Positions 1 to 6,061 of a DNA stretch of 12,963 nucleotides are shown in pieces. Source of the DNA: JANXVY01 sp038329675 (GTDB lineage: Bacteria; Pseudomonadota; Alphaproteobacteria; Rhizobiales; Hyphomicrobiaceae); assembly GCA_038329675.1 (NCBI GenBank), contig JBBQNE010000089.1, positions 1 to 12,963 on the forward strand, written 5' to 3'. Both the position numbers and the translations under genes were made by a program. Under the pieces are notes generated by a model, which made no database searches, was not told where the DNA came from, and saw only the letters and a list, made by a program, of their open reading frames with translations. Positions within the stretch are counted from its first letter, which is position 1; the number at the start of each line of letters is the position of its first letter.

Positions 1-238
1 GAGCGGAGACACCGGGACGGTTCACGAAGCTGCGGATGCAACCCTGTGAAAAAGCAGCACTGCCCGCGAACTTTTGGGCAGCAACGGTCCCATTCAGCCT
101 CCGACTGGAGCGAACGAACCCGGGTCTATACAGCAAACGTCGCTGATCTCAAGCGCGGATAGCTCAACGCTGACCGGCGGGGCAGGGGACGCGGTTGGTG
201 TTGAGACAGTGAGTGCGACCCAACGCCGTGGCAGCGCG
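1..238. other. Left-edge region with no convincing gene
   Basis: Two plus-strand frames are open from the window edge, ending near positions 162 and 146, so the C-terminus of a gene outside the window cannot be excluded. Neither translation resembles a family I know. A short ORF from a TTG at 74 to 268 is low-complexity and runs against the terC terminator, so I do not call it. A small stem-loop at 60-81 is listed separately. Confidence 0.4.
60..81 (-). terminator. Possible second hairpin downstream of terC
   Basis: CTGCCC at 60-65 pairs perfectly with GGGCAG at 76-81 around a 10-nt loop. Read on the minus strand, the stem is followed after six bases by a run of five T. It lies about 190 bp past the terC stop, beyond a better candidate at 239-266, so it would at most be a back-up terminator. 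The stem is short and the T-run is offset. Confidence 0.25.
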
Positions 239-266
239 ATAAAAAGACAGTGCTGGCAAGGCCTGT
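239..266 (-). terminator. Rho-independent terminator of terC
   Basis: On the minus strand, directly after the terC stop, ACAGGC pairs with GC-ACTGT (one bulged A) around a 7-nt loop, followed by C and five T. Plus-strand pairs are 247-250 with 263-266 and 252-253 with 261-262; the T-run corresponds to A241-A245. The position within about 10 nt of the stop codon favours a real terminator, though the stem is short and has a bulge. Confidence 0.5.
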
Positions 267-270
267 GACT

Positions 271-1275
271 TTAACCCAACCGGATGTCCACCGGCGACGG
301 CGAAGCGGCCACCTGGTGTCGCGTCCGCCATAGGGAGTACGCGACGCCGCCTGCGATCAGGCCGAGGGTGACCGTCAATGAAACAACTGGCGGAAATTTA
401 TCAAGTCCGATCGCATCGGCAATAAAAATCTTTGAACCGATGAAGACAAGAACCAGCGCGAGGGCTTGCTTCAGATAAACAAACCGGTCGACCATTGCCG
501 CAAGTGCAAAGTAAAGTGCGCGCAGTCCGAGAATTGCGAAGATGTTCGATGTATAAATAACGAAGGGGTCAGTCGTAATTGCAAAGATTGCTGGAATACT
601 ATCAACTGCGAACACAAGATCCGCAATTTCTACGAGGACGAGTGCAAGAAATAGTGGTGTGGCCGCGCGTACCGGTTTACCCGTCGCAGCGTCGGGTTGC
701 TTTACGAAAAATTTTTCGCCGTGCAGCTGAGGCGTGATCGTCATTCGACGGCGCATGAATCGAAGCACCGGATTGTCTTCAATGTTGTGCGGTTTTTCGG
801 TCATAATGAGCATCTTGATGCCGGTTGCGATCAAGAACAGCGCGAAGACGTAGAGCACCCAGCTGAATTGGGCCACGATCGTCGCGCCCAGCCCGATCAT
901 GATCGCGCGCAGCACGATAACGCCAAGAATACCCCAAAACAAAACTCGATGTTGATACCGCTGGGGGATGGCCAAGTAGGTAAAGATCAGCGAGATCACG
1001 AAGACATTGTCTAACGACAGTGTTTTCTCGACGAGGAAACCGGTGAAGTACTCCTGGCCCCGTTGCGCACCAAGTGTGGACCAAACCCAGACGCCGAATG
1101 CGAGCGCGATGCTGATATAGAACGCGCTCATGATCAAGCTTTCGCGAACGCCAATCACTTTGGACTTGCGATGCAGAACGCCAAGATCGAGTACTAAAAG
1201 CCCAACAACAATGCTGAGAAAGAATACCCAAAGTCCAAGGGGCTGGCCCATGATGACGGTTGAAAAGAGTTCCAT
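271..1275 (-). CDS. TerC/Alx-family integral membrane protein
   Basis: This 334-residue polytopic inner-membrane protein belongs to the TerC family (E. coli Alx, Bacillus MeeF/YceF). Members are linked to Mn2+ export, metal loading of exported proteins and, in some plasmids, tellurite resistance. Hydrophobic segments lie near residues 11-33, 46-66, 85-103, 109-130, 134-157, 206-230, 238-262, 269-288 and 297-315. The acidic signatures of the family are present: LSLDN (D89) in an early helix, and EIAD (E216, D219) with AVDS (D225) later on. A charged loop at about 160-205 separates the two halves. The length is normal. The ATG at 1275 has no obvious Shine-Dalgarno; Met9 (1251) is an alternative. 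It is preceded by a strong nested hairpin (1331-1369) and followed by a terminator. The family call is firm, but the substrate is not readable from sequence. Confidence 0.92.
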   Translation of the reverse strand: MELFSTVIMGQPLGLWVFFLSIVVGLLVLDLGVLHRKSKVIGVRESLIMSAFYISIALAFGVWVWSTLGAQRGQEYFTGFLVEKTLSLDNVFVISLIFTYLAIPQRYQHRVLFWGILGVIVLRAIMIGLGATIVAQFSWVLYVFALFLIATGIKMLIMTEKPHNIEDNPVLRFMRRRMTITPQLHGEKFFVKQPDAATGKPVRAATPLFLALVLVEIADLVFAVDSIPAIFAITTDPFVIYTSNIFAILGLRALYFALAAMVDRFVYLKQALALVLVFIGSKIFIADAIGLDKFPPVVSLTVTLGLIAGGVAYSLWRTRHQVAASPSPVDIRLG

Positions 1276-1330
1276 GGGAAACGTTGATCCAGCGTTGGTT
1301 TGGGATTGCGGCTATGCTCATCATGCCAAA

Positions 1331-1369
1331 GCCTGCTCCAAGTGACGGGTTACGTCACGAAAAGCAGGC
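1331..1369 (-). promoter_or_regulatory. Nested hairpin between the zinc-ribbon gene and terC
   Basis: An outer stem pairs GCCTGCT (1331-1337) with AGCAGGC (1363-1369). An inner stem pairs GTGACG (1342-1347) with CGTCAC (1353-1358) around a 5-nt loop. Both are perfect and are joined by an asymmetric internal loop. Read on the minus strand, the structure is followed by TTT, then 50-55 nt to the terC start. It may be a terminator or attenuator for the upstream zinc-ribbon gene, or a structured terC leader. TerC genes in other bacteria often carry the Mn2+-sensing yybP-ykoY riboswitch, but I do not see that RNA's conserved sequence blocks here. Confidence 0.55.
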
Positions 1370-1437
1370 CTGGTGGATTTGAGACTGAATCGGGCGAGCT
1401 AAGCGAGTAAAGTTGCGATTGGGCTCACGCCTCTCAA

Positions 1438-1734
1438 TCAGTCGAAGAAATCGAGAAAGCGGCCCATCCCGCGCTTTGGTTGCTGTGGGTTGCGGTCACG
1501 GCGTTGATTGTAATCGTCGTCGTCATCATCGTCGCGCTGACGATAATCGGTGCGCTCGAGTCCGCCGCGTTGCGGACCTCTATCGTCTTGGTAGGGCATG
1601 GCGGCGGCGATTTTTTCTAACTCACCGCGATCAAGCCAGACGCCTCGACGCTTCGTGCAGGTATCGATCGTCACGGTTTGGTGCACGATTTCTCGCATCG
1701 AGCCCTGACAGACGGGGCACGTCAAAACTGACAT
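1438..1734 (-). CDS. zf-TFIIB zinc-ribbon protein, one zinc ligand missing
   Basis: This 98-residue protein has an N-terminal zf-TFIIB-type zinc ribbon. CPVC (C6, C9) is followed by the family core IDTCTKRRGVWLDRGELEKI (residues 23-42). The fourth ligand, normally the second Cys of C-x2-C before GGxWLD, is Arg29 (codon CGT at 1648-1650), leaving C6, C9 and C26. The rest is polar, with a run of seven Asp (68-74) and the FLDFFD-type C-terminus seen in such proteins. I chose the ATG at 1734: AGGAG sits six bases upstream, whereas the adjacent ATG at 1737 leaves only three. The family function is unknown; it is small, presumably cytoplasmic and possibly nucleic-acid-binding. It shares orientation with terC across a 162-bp gap containing a strong hairpin. 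Confidence 0.8.
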   Translation of the reverse strand: MSVLTCPVCQGSMREIVHQTVTIDTCTKRRGVWLDRGELEKIAAAMPYQDDRGPQRGGLERTDYRQRDDDDDDDYNQRRDRNPQQPKRGMGRFLDFFD

Positions 1735-1756
1735 CATTGGCTCCTGGAGTGGCGGT

Positions 1757-1939
1757 TTAAGCTGTGGCCATTTCGCGGACATGGCGGGTGAGCGCTTTTC
1801 GGAGCCGCTGATCGACCTTCAAGCGCAATGCGAGAAGGCGGAGACTTGTGACGCGGCTTGCGCCCCGATTGCGATGCAAGTCGGAGAGGCGAATCCACGC
1901 GCGGCGCTGCAGCAGTGTAAAGGTAAGTTTTGAGTGCAT
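1757..1939 (-). CDS. Doubtful 60-residue basic ORF
   Basis: An ATG ORF ends 22 bp before the zinc-ribbon gene on the same strand, a spacing that would suit an operon. The product is Arg/Leu-rich and strongly basic with no membrane segment, and I recognise no family. Third codon positions are about two-thirds G/C, compatible with coding but not diagnostic. The upstream Shine-Dalgarno is poor (GGGAC). It could equally be the untranslated leader of the zinc-ribbon gene. Confidence 0.22.
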   Translation of the reverse strand: MHSKLTFTLLQRRAWIRLSDLHRNRGASRVTSLRLLALRLKVDQRLRKALTRHVREMATA

Positions 1940-2107
1940 GTTAGGTCCCGCTCTGTTGCGGTGCGCGGCGAAATCGCCAACACCACGGCCACATCCGACA
2001 TCGCAGCGTTCAGCTGCCAGAGGGGCCCGGACGGCCAGTGCAGCTGAAATGGGAGTGCCATCTCAATGTTCAAGGCCTTGGCTCGTTCCGCGCGCCGTAC
2101 GGCACCA
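1940..2107. other. Intergenic stretch upstream of fabD, nothing clear
   Basis: Overlapping ORFs are present on both strands here, but their translations look like random high-GC shadow frames and none has a good ribosome binding site. Two CAGCTG palindromes occur at about 2010-2045. The divergent promoters for fabD and for the minus-strand zinc-ribbon transcript must lie in or next to this stretch, but I see no convincing -35/-10 pair. Confidence 0.35.
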
Positions 2108-2143
2108 TGCGACACGTTGGTTGCTGCCTTGACACGTGTCGCA
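2108..2143. promoter_or_regulatory. Inverted repeat upstream of fabD
   Basis: TGCGACACG (2108-2116) and CGTGTCGCA (2135-2143) are perfect 9-bp inverted arms separated by 18 bp. The right arm lies within a 10-bp palindrome, GACACGTGTC (2131-2140), and a perfect -35-like TTGACA (2129-2134) overlaps it. No convincing -10 hexamer follows at 16-18 bp. The element ends about 70 bp upstream of the fabD ATG, so it could be an operator over the fabD promoter or a leader hairpin. Confidence 0.4.
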
Positions 2144-2213
2144 GCTTCGGCCCACCAACCGCACTTGGTTTAAGCGCAGCGGTTTGACCGCTTTGTTCAG
2201 GGCAAATTACGCA

Positions 2214-3161
2214 ATGTCGATTGCAGTCGTCTTTCCCGGCCAAGGGAGCCAGGATGTTGGGATGGGCAAAGCCCTCGCTGACAGGTTTTCTGTAGCCAAG
2301 GCGGTGTTTGATGAAGTTGATGATGCGCTCGGCGAGAAATTATCGACCCTGATGTGGGAGGGGCCAAAGGATGCGCTCACGCTGACGCAGAACGCACAGC
2401 CGGCGTTGATGGCCCATTCGATCGCTGTCATTCGTGTTCTTGAGGCTGAGGCTGGCTTTTCACTGACCCGCGACGTTGCATACCTAGCTGGACACTCACT
2501 TGGCGAATACTCGGCCTACGCTGCCGCCGGTACATTTACACTTGCGGATACGGCGCGACTATTGCGGCTTCGCGGAACGGCCATGCAGGCAGCGGTGCCG
2601 GTCGGGCAAGGTGCGATGGCAGCGTTGCTTGGAGTCGATATCGACAAAGCGCGCCTTATTGCTGCAGCGGCCGCCCATGGCGAGGTGTGCGATATCGCCA
2701 ATGATAACGACCCCGGACAAGTTGTTCTGTCGGGCCACAAATCGGCGATCGATCGCGTCCAGGACGTCGGCAAGCCTCACGGGCTGCGGCGAGCTGTCAT
2801 CCTCCCGGTTTCAGCCCCGTTTCACTGCGCGCTGATGCAGCCAGCTGCCGACGCAATGGCGGAAGCGCTCTTGCAAGTCGCGATGGCGCAGCCGGTAGTG
2901 CCGGTCATAACCAACGTGACAGCCCTGCCCGTTAGCGACCCAGCAGAGATCCGTCGGCTCCTCGTTGCTCAGGTTACGGGCACGGTCCGTTGGCGGGAAT
3001 GTGTCATTGAAATGGCCTCACGCGGCGTGACGACCCTCATTGAAGCGGGCGCCGGAAAGGTCCTAGCCGGACTTATCAAACGGATCGATGGCGCGCTCAC
3101 AATCGTGAGCGTTGGCAACCCCGATGACGTTGAATTCGCACGTGCGGCTCGAACGGCGTAG
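2214..3161 (+). CDS. fabD: Malonyl-CoA:ACP transacylase
   Basis: FabD transfers malonyl from CoA to holo-ACP in the cytoplasm, providing the extender unit for type II fatty-acid synthesis. The 315-residue product is close to E. coli FabD (309). It shows the N-terminal FPGQGSQ (Q10), the nucleophile elbow GHSLGE with Ser95, the conserved Arg in RLRGTAMQ (R120), the catalytic His in APFHC (H204), Asn234 and Gln253. The frame extends upstream to a GTG at 2136, but those extra 26 residues do not match the family and the FabD N-terminus starts exactly at the ATG at 2214. The Shine-Dalgarno is weak (AGGG about 12 nt upstream). fabG follows after 32 bp, so the two are probably cotranscribed. Confidence 0.97.
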   Translation: MSIAVVFPGQGSQDVGMGKALADRFSVAKAVFDEVDDALGEKLSTLMWEGPKDALTLTQNAQPALMAHSIAVIRVLEAEAGFSLTRDVAYLAGHSLGEYSAYAAAGTFTLADTARLLRLRGTAMQAAVPVGQGAMAALLGVDIDKARLIAAAAAHGEVCDIANDNDPGQVVLSGHKSAIDRVQDVGKPHGLRRAVILPVSAPFHCALMQPAADAMAEALLQVAMAQPVVPVITNVTALPVSDPAEIRRLLVAQVTGTVRWRECVIEMASRGVTTLIEAGAGKVLAGLIKRIDGALTIVSVGNPDDVEFARAARTA

Positions 3162-3193
3162 TCATCAGCTCCAATTCATACAGAGGCGTATCG

Positions 3194-3937
3194 ATGTTCG
3201 ACTTGACGGGAAAGACGGCGCTTGTGACCGGCGCGACGGGCGGCATCGGCGAGGCGATTGCACGGGCGCTGCACGGGGCCGGCGCAACGGTCGCGGTGTC
3301 TGGCCGGAAGGTCGATGTGTTGGCCGCGCTGGTTGCCGATCTTGGTGGCCGGGCTCACGCGGTGCCGTGCGATCTGGCCGATCGCGGGCAAGTGCAAAAA
3401 CTGGTTGATCAAGCCGTCGAAAAGCTCGGACGGCTCGATATCCTGGTCAACAACGCGGGACTGACGAAGGACAATCTGTTCATAGTGATGAAGGACGAGC
3501 AGTGGGACGACGTCATCGCGGTCAACCTGACATCGAGCTTCATGCTGTGCCGGGCCGCTAGTCGACATATGATGCGCACCCGTACTGGGTTTGGTCGGGT
3601 CATTAACATTGCTTCTGTGTCGGGCGTTTTCGGCAATCCTGGCCAGGGCAACTATGCTGCTGCCAAAGCTGGCATGATCGGCATGACGAAATCGCTCGCC
3701 CGCGAAGTCGCTTCGCGCGGGATCACGGCCAATTGTATTGCGCCGGGCTTCATTCAAACACCCATGACCGACGTTCTCAACGACAAGCAGAAAACTGATA
3801 TTTCTGAGATGATCCCGTCGAAACGGTTTGGTACTGTTCGCGATATCGCGGCGGGCGCCCTATACTTGGCTAGCGAAGAGGGCGGCTACATTACCGGCCA
3901 GACGCTGCATATCAATGGCGGCATGGCCATGGTGTGA
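3194..3937 (+). CDS. fabG: 3-oxoacyl-ACP reductase
   Basis: FabG is the NADPH-dependent reductase that converts 3-oxoacyl-ACP to (R)-3-hydroxyacyl-ACP in each elongation round. The 247-residue protein is a classical short-chain dehydrogenase of normal length. It has the Rossmann motif TGATGGIGE (12-20), CDLAD (59-63), NNAG (86-89), Asn111, and the catalytic Ser141, Tyr154 and Lys158 in the ASVSG and NYAAAK contexts, with the Ser-Tyr spacing of E. coli FabG. The C-terminal YITGQTLHINGG is typical. The ATG at 3194 has AGAGG seven bases upstream. It lies 32 bp after fabD and 383 bp before acpP, an unusually long gap that suggests acpP has its own promoter. Confidence 0.97.
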   Translation: MFDLTGKTALVTGATGGIGEAIARALHGAGATVAVSGRKVDVLAALVADLGGRAHAVPCDLADRGQVQKLVDQAVEKLGRLDILVNNAGLTKDNLFIVMKDEQWDDVIAVNLTSSFMLCRAASRHMMRTRTGFGRVINIASVSGVFGNPGQGNYAAAKAGMIGMTKSLAREVASRGITANCIAPGFIQTPMTDVLNDKQKTDISEMIPSKRFGTVRDIAAGALYLASEEGGYITGQTLHINGGMAMV

Positions 3938-4320
3938 TGGCTCGGACATGCAGTCGTAGTATCGGGCAGAGGGATGGGATCGCCGTGTGACGTGCGGGGG
4001 CAATCCGTGCCACGTCACAACAAGCTTTGCGTTGGCTGGCCAACGTAATTGAAGTGTGTTACCTGCGGCTCGCTTCGCGATCGGGCGTATGGTCCGGCCG
4101 TAAACGGCTTGCTGAGCCGCAGCTATGAAGTTGGTCGATGAGTGACGGCGTCGCCAGATGGCGGCGGCGGGGCTCTTTCGGGCAGCCACTTGATCGAGAC
4201 GATCATGTCAACAGATACGGCGCCGGCCGCTGATTGTGCCGGTGCTGCGAATCGAACCACAACCGCACTGGTAGATCAGATTACTGCCGGTTCACTTGGC
4301 CGGAAAACGCGAGGAATATC
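3938..4320 (+). other. 383-bp fabG-acpP intergenic region
   Basis: I see no convincing gene here. A 60-codon frame (4142-4324) overlaps the acpP start but has low-complexity Ala/Thr-rich content and no good ribosome binding site. The region holds a perfect 9-bp inverted repeat (3986-4019) and a GC-rich stem at 4149-4166 (seven pairs, one G-T wobble, AGAT loop). acpP is normally expressed far more strongly than its neighbours, so a dedicated promoter is expected here, but I cannot place its hexamers with confidence. Confidence 0.5.
3986..4019. promoter_or_regulatory. Inverted repeat downstream of fabG, upstream of acpP
   Basis: TGTGACGTG (3986-3994) and CACGTCACA (4011-4019) are perfect 9-bp inverted arms with a 16-bp spacer. 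It starts 49 bp past the fabG stop and about 300 bp before acpP. No T-run follows on either strand, so it does not look like a standard Rho-independent terminator. It could be a protein-binding site or an RNA stem that protects or ends the fabDG transcript. Confidence 0.4.
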
Positions 4321-4566
4321 ATGAGCGACGTCGCAGAGCGCGTGAAGAAAATCGTCGTCGAACATCTCGGCGTCGAAGCAGAGAAAGTGACAGATAACGC
4401 CAGTTTCATCGATGATCTTGGCGCTGACTCGCTTGATACGGTCGAACTTGTGATGGCCTTTGAAGAAGAGTTTGGTTGCGAGATCCCAGATGACGCCGCC
4501 GAACATATCTTGACCGTTGGTGATGCGGTTAAGTTTCTCGACAAAAATACTTCGACCGCTGCCTGA
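4321..4566 (+). CDS. acpP: Acyl carrier protein
   Basis: AcpP carries growing acyl chains on a 4'-phosphopantetheine arm and is the common substrate of FabD, FabF and FabG. The product has 81 residues and is strongly acidic, as expected. The attachment site is Ser37 in DLGADSLDTVEL, followed by the recognition-helix acidic run EEEFGCEIPDD. The ATG at 4321 is preceded by GAGGAA at good spacing, and the MSDVAERVKKIVVEHLGV start is canonical. An in-frame upstream extension of 28 codons lacks family similarity. fabF starts 99 bp downstream with no obvious terminator between them, so the two genes are probably cotranscribed. Confidence 0.98.
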   Translation: MSDVAERVKKIVVEHLGVEAEKVTDNASFIDDLGADSLDTVELVMAFEEEFGCEIPDDAAEHILTVGDAVKFLDKNTSTAA

Positions 4567-4665
4567 GCAACATCTGCTGACGAGGCAGGTTTGAACAGCA
4601 CGATTTAAGCGCTCGCGGGGTCGGCAGTCGCCGAACTTGGCCGCTTGATTCCAAGGAATGAATAC

Positions 4666-5928
4666 ATGCGGCGCGTCGTGGTGACAGGTCTCGGGCTGGT
4701 AACGCCGCTGGGGAGCGGGGTAACTGCTGCCTGGAGCAATTTGCTGAGCGGAGCAAGCGGGGCGCGGCGGGTCGATGAAATCGGCGTCGACGATTTAGCC
4801 TGCCAGATTGCCTGCATGGTTCCCCGAGGGGACGAGGCGGAGGGCAAGTTCAATCCGGACGTGTGGATGGAGCCAAAAGAGCAGCGCAAGGTCGATGATT
4901 TCATTATCTTCGGTGTCGCAGCGGCGTCTCAGGCCATCATCGATTCGGGGTTGTCGTTCGACACGACGGAAGAGCAAGAGCGCGCTGGGGTTCTTATTGG
5001 ATCAGGCATCGGCGGGCTTAACGGGATTGCGGAAACGTCGCTGCTGCTGAAGGAAAAGGGGCCACGCCGCGTGAGCCCGTTCTTCATCCCGGGCCGCCTG
5101 ATAAATTTGGTGGCAGGTTACGTTTCCATCAAGCACAAATTGAAGGGTCCCAATCACGCGGTCGTGACAGCGTGCTCGACAGGCGCGCACGCAATCGGGG
5201 ATGCAGCACGGATCATTCAGTTCGGCGATGCTGATGTGATGGTTGCTGGTGGTGCCGAAAGCCCTGTTTGCCGGCTCGCTTTAGCCGGGTTTGCTGCCTG
5301 TCGCGCGTTATCGACGGGATACAATGATCGACCAACTGAAGCCTCGCGACCCTATGACAAGGATCGTGACGGGTTCGTTATGGGCGAGGGCGCTGGCGTC
5401 GTGGTTCTTGAGGAATACGAGCGGGCCAAGGCACGTGGCGCGAAGATTTATGCCGAGGTCATCGGCTACGGCATGTCGGGCGATGCCTATCATATCACTG
5501 CGCCAGCCGATGATGGCGGTGGCGCTTACCGCTGCATGTCGGCTGCGATGAAGCGGGCGGGCGTGACGCCAAGCGACATCGACTACGTCAATGCCCATGG
5601 GACATCGACGCCAATGGGCGACGAAATTGAACTTGGTGCCGTCGAACGCCTGTTTGGCAACGCGGCGGGCAAGCTCACAATGTCGTCGACCAAATCTGCG
5701 ACAGGCCATCTGCTTGGCGCTGCTGGCGCCGTTGAAGCTGTGTTCTCGGTGCTGGCGATCCGCGACAATGTCGCGCCTGCAACGATCAACCTCAATTCCC
5801 CATCGGTTGAAACAGCGATCGACCTGGTGCCGCACCGTCCAAAGCACCTGGAAATCAACACGGTTTTGTCAAACTCGTTTGGCTTTGGCGGCACCAATGC
5901 GTCGCTGATCCTCCGGCGGGTGGCTTAA
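4666..5928 (+). CDS. fabF: 3-oxoacyl-ACP synthase II
   Basis: FabF (KAS II) condenses malonyl-ACP with acyl-ACP to elongate fatty acids and is important for unsaturated chain length and membrane fluidity. The 420-residue protein is a complete thiolase-fold enzyme. The nucleophile is Cys170 (VVTACSTGAHAIGDA), with His311 (VNAHGTSTPMGD), Lys343 and His348 (STKSATGHLLGAAGAVEA), and the C-terminal gating loop FGFGGTNASL. The ATG at 4666 has AAGGAA seven bases upstream and gives the usual MRRVVVTGLG start; a TTG at 4645 would add seven unsupported residues. In many alphaproteobacteria mltG follows directly, but here bpt does. Confidence 0.97.
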   Translation: MRRVVVTGLGLVTPLGSGVTAAWSNLLSGASGARRVDEIGVDDLACQIACMVPRGDEAEGKFNPDVWMEPKEQRKVDDFIIFGVAAASQAIIDSGLSFDTTEEQERAGVLIGSGIGGLNGIAETSLLLKEKGPRRVSPFFIPGRLINLVAGYVSIKHKLKGPNHAVVTACSTGAHAIGDAARIIQFGDADVMVAGGAESPVCRLALAGFAACRALSTGYNDRPTEASRPYDKDRDGFVMGEGAGVVVLEEYERAKARGAKIYAEVIGYGMSGDAYHITAPADDGGGAYRCMSAAMKRAGVTPSDIDYVNAHGTSTPMGDEIELGAVERLFGNAAGKLTMSSTKSATGHLLGAAGAVEAVFSVLAIRDNVAPATINLNSPSVETAIDLVPHRPKHLEINTVLSNSFGFGGTNASLILRRVA

Positions 5929-6012
5929 GGCGCGCGAACGGCTCGATCATTTGCTTAACCGTTTCTCCCGACGAACTGCTTGCTGAAGCTGGCTTACGTG
6001 ACTTAACCTCAA

Positions 6013-6028
6013 GCCTTGGCGACAAGGC
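6013..6028 (+). other. Short GNRA-loop hairpin between fabF and bpt
   Basis: GCCTTG (6013-6018) pairs perfectly with CAAGGC (6023-6028) around a GCGA tetraloop, a stable GNRA loop. It sits 85 bp past fabF and 33 bp before the bpt start, with no T-run after it. It may stabilise the fabF transcript's 3' end or lie in the bpt leader. Confidence 0.35.
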
Positions 6029-6061
6029 GCGCCGGGACGTGGGACATAGGACAGCACTTGG

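Noticed and set aside
74..268. 64-codon plus-strand ORF left of terC
   Set aside because: It begins at a TTG without a ribosome binding site, has low-complexity content and overlaps the terC terminator on the other strand.
779..1324. 181-codon minus-strand ORF starting just after the terC leader hairpin
   Set aside because: It overlaps terC in another frame, and its translation lacks the hydrophobic segments and motifs that make terC convincing.
1276..1330. yybP-ykoY Mn2+ riboswitch before terC
   Set aside because: The conserved purine-rich and three-way-junction sequence blocks of that RNA are not visible; only a nested hairpin is.
1848..2132. 94-codon plus-strand ORF upstream of fabD
   Set aside because: Arg/Cys/Ser-rich shadow frame with no ribosome binding site and a competing minus-strand ORF of similar quality.
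2136..2213. N-terminal extension of FabD from a GTG
   Set aside because: FabD proteins start at the MSIAVVFPGQGSQ position, and the GTG lies inside the inverted repeat/promoter candidate.
3176..3757. 193-codon minus-strand ORF across fabG
   Set aside because: It is antisense to a clear fabG and has no motif; long shadow ORFs are expected opposite GC-rich coding DNA.
5308..5847. 179-codon minus-strand ORF across fabF
   Set aside because: It is antisense to the FabF active-site region and its composition is that of a complementary-frame shadow.
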